A DNA stretch of 64,000 nt from positions 17,238,665-17,302,664 of the forward strand of contig OZ029927.1 in assembly GCA_964023275.1 (NCBI GenBank), written 5' to 3'. Shown here piece after piece: positions 1 to 9,989 of this stretch. Under the pieces are notes generated by a model. It saw only the letters and a program-made list of their open reading frames with translations. It did no database searches and was not told the DNA's origin. Positions within the stretch are counted from its first letter, which is position 1. Each line of letters starts with the position of its first letter. Source of the DNA: Norana najaformis (Eukaryota > Annelida > Clitellata > Crassiclitellata > Hormogastridae). The position numbers and the translations under genes are program-made.

Positions 1-760
1 AAAGACAGACATACAGAATGACACTCAACCACAAAGACAGACATACAGACTGACACTCAACCATAAAGACAGACATACAGAATGACACTCAACCACAAAG
101 ACAGACATGCAGAATGACACTCAACCACAAAGACAGACATACAGAATGACACTCAACCACAAAGACAGACATACAGAATGACACTCAACCACAAAGACAG
201 ACATACAGAATGACACTCAACCATAAAGACAGACATACAGAATGACACTCAACCACAAAGACAGACATACAGACTGACACTCAACCACAAAGACAGACAT
301 ACAGAATGACACTCAACCACAAAGACAGACATACAGACTGACACTCAACCACAAAGACAGACATACAGAATGACACTCAACCACAAAGACAGACATACAG
401 AATGACACTCAACCACAAAGACAGACATACAGAATGACACTCAACCACAAAGACAGACATACAGAATGACACTCAACCACAAAGACAGACATACAGAATG
501 ACACTCAACCACAAAGACAGACATACAGAATGACACTCAACCACAAAGACAGACATACAGAATAACACTCAACCACAAAGACAGACATACAGAATGACAC
601 TCAACCACAAAGACAGACATACAGAATAACACTCAACCACAAAGACAGACATACAGAATGACACTCAACCATAAAGACAGACATACAGAAATGACACTCA
701 ACCACAAAGACAGACATACAGAATGACACTCAGCCACAAAGAAAGACATACAGAATGGCA
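1..760. repeat. 32-bp tandem array (minisatellite/satellite), continues past left edge
   Basis: About 23-24 head-to-tail copies of a 32-bp unit beginning AAAGACAGACATACAGAATG. Copies differ at few sites: GAATGACAC, GACTGACAC or GAATAACAC, ACCAC or ACCAT, and one copy near 690 has an extra A. The last copies near 740-760 decay (GAAAGACATAC, GAATGGCAC). No ORF of note. It lies downstream of the minus-strand MDM2-type gene. Confidence 0.97.
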
Positions 761-3227
761 CAAAAACTTAAAGGATACCTTAATCCTTGTATGTAGGACA
801 GCATAACTTCAATCTTTATGCTTCAACAGTCATTCATTTAACCAGAACAACTGGTAAATCCGTGCCCCAACTAACAAAACAGTCGCTAAATGTACACTAT
901 GCCTGAGGAAGCACCAAGCAGATGACAGCAGAAAGCAAGCAAAATATCGAACTACCAAAGTCAAGGAAATTCCAGGACTAAAGCTTCGTTCAAAAGCAGA
1001 AGTCTCGCAAAATAAGTCTACTTCTAGGAAGTTGCTGCGGCCAGTGCCACATTAAAAACGCAGACGATAAATAACAGCAAAGTCTCTGTCATCCTGAACG
1101 CAGTAACAGTTTTAAAAAATGTGTCCTTTCACTTGCCAGAAATGCCAGTACTTACCAACAGTGATCGCTAGTACTAAATGATCACTGCAGAAATATTAAT
1201 AAAATAACAGTAATAATAGCAGTAAGTAACAAAAACGAACTACAACTATCACCAGAGAAACTAATATTAGTGTCAACACCACTTATGTTCCTCCTATCAT
1301 CTAATCGTAATTCTCGTCTGGCAAGTTGCAACAACGTGACCTAGATTAACAAATGCTCCATTATCTATGCCATGCAACATTAATTAGCCTCAAAAATTGT
1401 GGCTAACTGCTCTGGCTCGACAATTTTCATTTTTACAATACTACTCTACACTCAACTTGTTTCAGAAGCTTTTATTTTTAACCTCCACTGATTTGTGAAT
1501 TGGTTTGTAAATGACAGCACATTGCTTCGACAAAGATTACGGTGGGAACAGCCAATTGACATTCCGTGCAAAGCACTCCTGAACAAATCCAAAAAACAAG
1601 GATAACGTTAATCTGACAACCGCTTTAAGATGAGAACAACAATGATGATGACACAATAATGTAAGACCCAATAAAGAGTGAACAGAAGACTGAGAGATTT
1701 CAAAATTAATAGGCAAATAAAGTTGAACACAGACTGTATGATTAGAAATGAACACTGTCTCCGTCAACGTCAGACATTCAGAAGTGGTAACAACAAACCT
1801 AAATACAACCTTCGTAGCATAATACAACAAAAGTGTAAACGCTGACATGGATAATAAACAAAAACGACAAGATTAAGTCTAGATTGTCAACAATAAATGT
1901 CATGAACGTTGTTGCACGTGCGACCTAGGAAATGCGGTAACTCGACTCTGTACATCTCAAATGTGAGAACACAGCAACTTAGACTGAACACATAAACACG
2001 TCAACACAAGAACCAACGCTATGCACAAACTGCATAAAACTCCTTGAACATTTCTCTACAGTAAATAACAGCACATACCTGCTCCACATTTACGCACGCT
2101 TTAAGTGAACGTTGCAACGCCTGAACGTTTAGAAGACATTGCAAAGCATGACTGTTAAAAGAACATTGCAAAGCTTGAACGTTTAGAGGAACACTGCAAA
2201 GCCTGAACGTTTAAAAGTACATTACAAAGCTTGAACGTTTAAAAAACATGAAGAAGACATCATGAAATAATGAACACAAATGTACCGTTAGCACAGAATC
2301 ATACAACATACTGCCCAGTCCAAGCACAACATAAACCAACTGAAGATGAAAGATGCTTTGTTGGCAGCAGTCCTTAAGATCATCGGCAAATAAAAGAAAT
2401 CCCTTTCCTGTAAGCAACTGAAAAACAATTAAACCCAGAAATTAACATGCATAAATTTACAATGACTTCTAACAAACAATATGACATCTTCTTAAAAGTA
2501 ATCAGTCATTGGTACTTACAACACATCTCCCTTCGATCAGTTGCATACCCGAACTACACCTGACAGGTAACATAAGTCACTGGTTTTTCTAACAATATTA
2601 AATTCCAGAAGTGAGCCCACGGCTTACAGCGGTCCAACAGCCACAGCCTTTACACCGTAGTATATTGTATGGTGCTTCTTGCCGACTACCGTCACCTCTA
2701 GACTGCATTCTGTTAGTTTAAGAGTCAGAAGTGGACTATTAGCACATTTCCAGGAGACAACAGGTAACAGTGGTTATCACGAAGCACCACAGATAACTCA
2801 CTGAACTCTCACAATGGCAGTTCTCTCACCACAAATAACCTACCAGCAACAACTGGTTGCAAAGCAACAAACGCTGGTGAAGGCTTTCTCTGAAAGCAAG
2901 TAAAGGTCGTGTTGCAAGTTCAAGCGCACAAAGAAAACAAAGTCTTCGCAGTTACAATAAGTCTGTCTCTTGATGCTATCACAGATCAAAGTTAATAGCT
3001 GTGAGCAACACAGTCCAAAAATCAGCAACAAAGATCCATGGCAGATGTCATCAACTTACGATCACCTGGTCCCGGATTCAGTGGGAGATACAATTCTTCC
3101 GTTATGTCCAGGTTTCAGTTCTAGAAATCCGGGACATCGGCCGCAGATCAAACAGAGGCTAAAACCATTAGCCAAAGTGCGGCTCAGAAACACCGAAACT
3201 CCAGATGCCTTGAAAACGTCTCAATGT
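761..3227 (-). other. Downstream flank and probable 3'UTR of the MDM2-type gene
   Basis: No convincing coding sequence on either strand; the short ORFs here lack family signatures. The minus strand would carry the 3'UTR of the MDM2-type gene. A possible minus-strand AATAAA lies near 1468-1475, but I cannot prove it is used. One short tandem repeat sits at 2105-2250 (listed separately). Confidence 0.4.
2105..2250. repeat. 27-28-bp degenerate tandem repeat
   Basis: About five diverged units of the form GAACGTTTAGAAGACATTGC plus AAAGCNT, with unit starts near 2123, 2150, 2178, 2207 and 2232. Lies in the presumed 3'UTR of the MDM2-type gene. Confidence 0.75.
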
Positions 3228-6200
3228 TCAAACAACATAATTCCGGATCACTTTCTGGATCGGACGTCGGCACACAGGGCACGGCTTGCGCATTCTCTTC
3301 AACTGGCATGCACACTGGTAGCAGCATACCTGATGTCCGCTGGCACCGTGAATCAGACTTGCCACTTTAGGCTCTGACAGACAGATGATACACATACTGG
3401 TTGATGTCGATCCTTGACTGGCTCTACCTTCTTGCGACTTACTCTCGCTCAGCTGCATCACAGTGTCTTCGATTTCTGTCTTTTCAGCAGTGTAAGAGTT
3501 ACGCGAAGATGTCGGCGGAGTGGCTATGTCCTCTGAATCGACAGAGAAAAAACCAGACTCCTGACTTAAAGTGAACTGCGGCAAAGAGTCAATACCAGAA
3601 GACTCACCAGCTGACTCTCTTGGACAGATATCAGTCTCTGAACGACAGCAGGTGGGTAACAACTGGTGATCCGAACTACAACATCCAGCGGATAACAGCT
3701 TGCAGACACAATCTTCTGTAACCGGTAATGTAAGAAGCGGTGCTTGGGGTTTGCAGCTGCCTGGAGCTGACGACATTTCCCTCTGATGCAACTCTTCAGT
3801 TCGCAGGCTCAAGCACTCGTCGCAGAGCCGATCAGGAGCACGATTTCGGTGGCAACATTTTATACATTGCCACGACGTCTGCGACAAACGTAACATCACG
3901 TTATTGCAGACAAACTTAACATCACATCACATTATTGCAAACAAACATAACATCACAACATCACATCACACTATTGTAATTGTAATCATAAATTTATATA
4001 GTGCAACTTCAAGAGGCATTCTCACCTTACAACACGAAATTACAACCAATCATACTGGTTTTCAAATGCTTACATAAAAGAAGCAAAGTGTATGATAGAT
4101 TATGACATTTCACAATCACAATCTAACATAAGACACCCAAACATATCATTTTTACAAAAACAAGGCAAAGTATGAACAAAGGACAGACCAGACCGTCACG
4201 AAACAGTAAACAAATACACAATACTCATTTGTTTAAATCTGTTACACAGCCACGTTCATCGTGTTTTTGAGGGGTGCCTAAAACATGCTTCATAAAAGTT
4301 CAGATACATACATACATACGTACTTACTTATTGCATTGCAGTCACAATATCAAGGAAAGCACTAACATATAATATAATGTCAGGTAGCAGAGGGCAATGT
4401 ATAGTGATGATTAGGTTAGACAGAGTAAATTTAAGTAATGTAAAGTAACGTTAAGCTTTGAAAGAATGTGTTTTAATGAACACAAAAGCTACCAAGCACT
4501 AAGGTGAGAACAAATAAAAAAATGTGACACTTCTTGTTACCATTATTTCGGCATTTATTAAGCGCCACCAACTAATTACTCAGCATCAATCTATGGCGCA
4601 CTGAGCAACTGCGCTTGAAAGACTGGCTCAAGGTCCCTGCGTGGCAAACGTCTCAAACCTGTAATCTCCACATTTCAAGCCAAGTGCTAGACATAATCGG
4701 GTACCATGCCCCACTTCTCGTCAGCACTTAGTGTAGGCCGTGTGTGAGCCTTCATTTGCACTCAGATGTTTGAGAAATGTGACCGATTAAGCTAAAGGAT
4801 AAACCAGACACAAGACTCACTTGGCTGGTTTCACCAGAAACTTGTGATGCCTCATCTTCTACATCACTCAGCTCACCGTCTGCAAACTCCGTCTCAGATC
4901 CATCGCGTATTACTATCACATCCTGTAAACAAAAGACACATCGTCTTAGATAAACCTTGAAGGGCATCTTCAATTCCTTCAGGTAAAAACTATTTAAGAT
5001 ATATGCACTATAAAATACACTAGTAACATTAGCAAATTAACATATACAGAAATAAAGATATAAAGAAATAAAGACATAAACAAATAACATGTAAATATGT
5101 AAACAAACATATAAAGCTGACTTAAAACTGTACCACTCCATCATGTAAATAATTGTTCTTATACAGGAATGCATATACAAAATTGCTGCAACATCCCAAG
5201 AGTACACACATCTCCGAGACAGTGTTACAAGGGTTCTAGTATGCATTTAACATCATTCACACCATGGAAAGTTACAAGTGAAGACTCACTTATGGGTCAA
5301 TCCATGTGAAATCATCAAATATGTGAAATACCTTGTAAGTGACCTATCTCAGATTTGGCTGCAATTTTGCTATTTTGTAGTATGATATGTTTGTACATCA
5401 TATTGAAATTTTCAGAAGCCTATCACCATGTTTCTGCTTTGTATGGCTGACGAATATGGAGGGGAGTATGAAGCACTCACAATATGTTTGAATTTAGTGA
5501 CATGTTCAGAGGCCAGTATCTCAGCAACGGGTGCCCCTATTCTTGTAAAATTTGGTGATTTTGTACAACGTTTTGTGTACTTTCTGATTCAGTAGATCAT
5601 TCTGAATTGAAACAGATAGTTTCCCACTAATAAGGGTGTAAAAATCCGAAACCACAAACTTTTCAAATTCTGAAAACCAGCAATCCTAACATAATCTTAA
5701 GCATTCTAATGTCCGACCTCCCGTTCTGTGAAAACATCATTGTCATCAAAGTCATCTTCGTCAACTTCACTTGACGAGCCACGACTTAAGTCAGACACGA
5801 CGTCATATTCGTCGGCATATATTTCACTATAGTCATCAGTGTCATATTCGACATCATTGTCCTCTTTTAGAAACCAGAGATCATCAGAAGAGTCTTTTAC
5901 AACAGCAGTTTCCTTACTCTAAAAAATCCAAAACAAAACAAATCGTTAAACTTAAGTCTTTATAATATTTAACTAATAGTATGGTACATTTGCACAGAAA
6001 ACATAAATAAGGAAAGTACAGTATATCATATGGTAAACATAAGTTATTTTCAGGATACAAGCATAATAAGACATTGGGAAGTTACGATATATTTTCAGGC
6101 ACAATGTTCCAACCATGCCTCCCAACTTACGATTGATGATACGCAGAGTAAAACTGTTTTACTTCCAAGCCCTTGCATCCTAAGCTTTCCAACATAAGTA

Positions 6201-9200
6201 AAGTCGAACAACAACGTTTTAAAACTTTTCTTACAGCGTCAAGGCCTGCCTTAAAATGTTACTAAATTCAATGGTTTGATGCTGGTGCAACATGGTGGTC
6301 TACTGGGACTTAGCTTCAGTTCTGTCATGCCTTGGCTTCATCCATTGGTAGCTCAATGGCCAAAGAGCATGAAATGGATGCCTCCTTTACGTTCATTAGG
6401 GACATGGGAATTTTACTTGACTGATGCAAAGGAGAAATATAGTACTCAGTGGTCAAAAGATTTACATGCAGAGGGAAAAATTTTTATGTTGAAAAACTAC
6501 ATAGTTACAGTACCATCACGAAAACTGCTAAATTCGAATGCTTCCTACCTGAATGCTGTAAGTGCTCTCCACATCTGAAAAGTCGTCTAAAATTACTGTA
6601 TCATCCTTGACTTTCAGCAAAAACCGTTGCTCCAATGCTTCCTTTTCGATCTGCTGTGTTTCAGCGTCAAAGCTGTCTTGCTGTGCTCCAGTTGATGACT
6701 TATCTAGTCACAAAATCAGCTCATGCAACAATCGATTGAGGCACATTTTATAACAAAATTGGTGTTTTGAAAAGCAAGCAACAGATTACCATGAAAAACA
6801 CGTAACATTGGAGAAGTTTCCTTCAGTTTGTCCACTCGTACATCTATATGGGAAACTCTTTGTAACTCTACCTTAAAGAGCCATATTAAATACCATATTA
6901 TTAGGAAGTTTTGTTTCAAAGAAATGCTTTCGAAAGCCGACTATCTTGGATTCCATTCCCTCACTGTGATGTATAAAAATTCTTGTTACAACTATGCGTG
7001 TGAAAATGAGGTTTCGATTTCAAATATACTGAAAATTTGCCTAGCATTCTAAAGGTCTGCAAATGAAATAAACGTGACTATCATGAAAAAACAATATTCC
7101 AATTCGCTTTCAAAATCATGAAAACAACAAAGACCCCAATTTAAAATAAGCTTACAAGAGTTGCACATGATTTCAACTTACCGAGGCAAAGCCTCTTCTC
7201 GGGCAAGCACTCTTTGTCCAGCTCTTCTTCCAGTGATCTCTTCAGTCCCGTGTTTCTGATAGAATCAGTTGTTGAGGTTACAATATTGCATGGCAACTCG
7301 TTTCCTCGGCCACCATAGCGACAGAAAAGTCTTGAGAGATTCACTGACGATGCAGATCTTTTTGGTGAAGATTCATTTCCATGCTTTTCCACGTAGCTGG
7401 CAGCCACACACCCACCATCGTCCGAAATTTTCCAAGCACCACTCTGGAAGACATGGCATGACAAAACTGAAACAAAGTTCCAATCAGATCAACTGCTATA
7501 AAGTGCCGCTTTCGACTGCTGCATGATATGATTTTGGAACTGCAATAAATCACTTGCCCAAAGATCCACAAGTCACTTAGTTGGAGATGCATGAGAACTT
7601 GGAGCAAAATCGCAGCCGAGTGATTAGAAAAGAAACGTGATGAGACAAATACAATCTGTATATCGTTGAGAATAGAAAGAACCTTCATCGGCACTGACCT
7701 GTTTAACTTTCAGGAGATCGCTGGACTTAGATTCTGATGAAATGGACATCTTATTCTTAGATGGACTGAGAAGCAGGGGGGTACTTGCTTTAGAAATCAA
7801 ATCTCTGAAAACAGAAACAACCACACAAGACTTTCATCACCAAATCACATATACATCTGTAAACATACACACAAATTCACATAAACTATATAACAGTATA
7901 CAATAATCATAAAAATATATAATATGTAACACATGAAAACAATATACTGGTCATATTTCCATTCCTGTCGCCCATTCGTTTCCTTACCAAGCAACTCCTT
8001 CACATTTTCTGCACAGACAGTTGGTTCTGCAGTTATTGGTTTTCAGCTAGCATTTTAGCTATGACTGAATTAGACAATTTAGGCACTGCAGGTCAGTAGC
8101 AAAGCAACTCTGAGGGAGCTTTACACAGCCATGAAAATCAAGGCATATATGACGGCTGCCATACGATTTACAGCACAAGGTCCTTAAAACGAATCAAACT
8201 GTGATACACCCACTCTATCATGTCATGTCATGTAATCATCTCTGGACTGGATCCAGTCATTGATTTCTCTATGACACCCCTCCACAAATCTTGTTTCCCG
8301 GCCATCTCCTCAAGGGTCATTCTCCGTCTGCCCTCCGTTTTCCCATAGATAGTAACTCCGGCACCTTTCAGATCCTCTTCAAGGCAATCTATCCATCTTC
8401 TTTTCGGTCTTCCCACTGCTCTCTTTCCGTCCGGTTTGTATTTAAAGATTTTCTTTGGATTGCGGTTCTCCTCCATCCTCAGGACATGTCCTGCCCACTT
8501 CATCCTTCTTTTCTTGATCACATTACTTATCAATGGTTGCTGTGTTCGTTGTCTAATACTTTCATTCGTTACATGGTCCTTATAGCTAACTCTTAGTATT
8601 CTTCTGAGCCATTTGTTTTCTGCTGCATTCAGTTTCTTCTCCATTGCTCTTGTAATACTCCATGACTCACATCCATAGATTATTACTGGGATCACGCATG
8701 TGTTGAGGATTTTTAGCTTTATCGCCAGTTTTATATCATGTCGTTTGAAGACCTTTTGTAACCTGTTAAAAGTTGACCCTGCAAGCGCTATTCTCCTTTT
8801 GATTTCTGTTTCTGATCCTCCCCCTGCTTTCATTTCACTTCCCACTCTATGCATGTTCTAAACTCCAGAAAGAGAAACCCCTTAGAAAGTAAATCTCACG
8901 TTTCTACCCGCAGATACTCTAATATCAGCCACTCACAAAGCGTCGTATATGGTGAATCTTTCTACATGGAAAACGTCTCCAAGCGGATCGCCTCTGCAGT
9001 AGACCACGTGAACGTCATTGACATCATAAAGCTGCCTCTGCTTTATGTATTCTTTGAGATAGAAGCACAGCTACATGTGAAAAACATCAACCAATTTCAT
9101 CAGACATCAGGCAACATGAATTAATCAACCTTGGCTAAAGGTTCAAAACAAATTCCTTGACCATCACAAACATCAACTCAATCCCATGCCACAAGCGCAG

Positions 9201-9904
9201 TGCCTCAGACAGGTACTTCAATGTAATGTAACAAAACATATATGTAGCACCTATTTACACGTTTCAAAAGTGCTGTTTACACTTGTTTGGAGGTGAACGA
9301 GAAATTGAAAGCACCATATCTTATAAAGTATCTTGATAACAGCAAACATAGGTCACACTTGATCACAACAAAACATTCAAAGGACAGCAGGAATGCATAA
9401 CAGCAGATGTCTAGGTGGCACTGAGATCAGCTGTAGGCCTAACACCCAAGCATCTAGAGTCTGAATTGTGATGCATCATGTGAAATTATTCATTCATACA
9501 ATTTATTAAGTACCAAGAATTGTAACCAGAAGGAAAGATTGGCCAAATGTCTGATTGTGTTTGCTGGAAGACCTAATCTAAGCTAATGACTTCTACAGCA
9601 CCATTATCACAATGTCCAAGGCATGAAAACTTAATGACAGAGGCTAATAATAGTTTAGTAGTCATTACTAAACCCTACACTACATCACACTAAGAAAAGC
9701 AGACAAAATTAACAAAACTTGTGGGGAATAAGAAGGAAGATTGCCAACCTGCTGAACTGTGTATATCTCTGAATCTCGAACAAATCTTTCTCCTTTGGCG
9801 CCAACAGTCTTCAGAAGTTTCAGAAAAGCAGGATCAGGAATCAACTGCAACCAAATGTCAAAATCATTGAATCTGCATTATCACATCTTCATTACAAAAA
9901 GGAA

Positions 9905-9989
<85 letters not shown>

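Noticed and set aside
1..760. CRISPR-like array
   Set aside because: 32-bp units are directly adjacent with no spacers; the genome is eukaryotic.
2970..3377. 135-codon plus ORF
   Set aside because: Antisense to the RING exon and its flank; no independent support.
5881..5890. Suspected one-base frameshift in the MDM2-type acidic exon
   Set aside because: Came from misreading a line boundary; re-reading gives an open 201-nt exon in correct phase.
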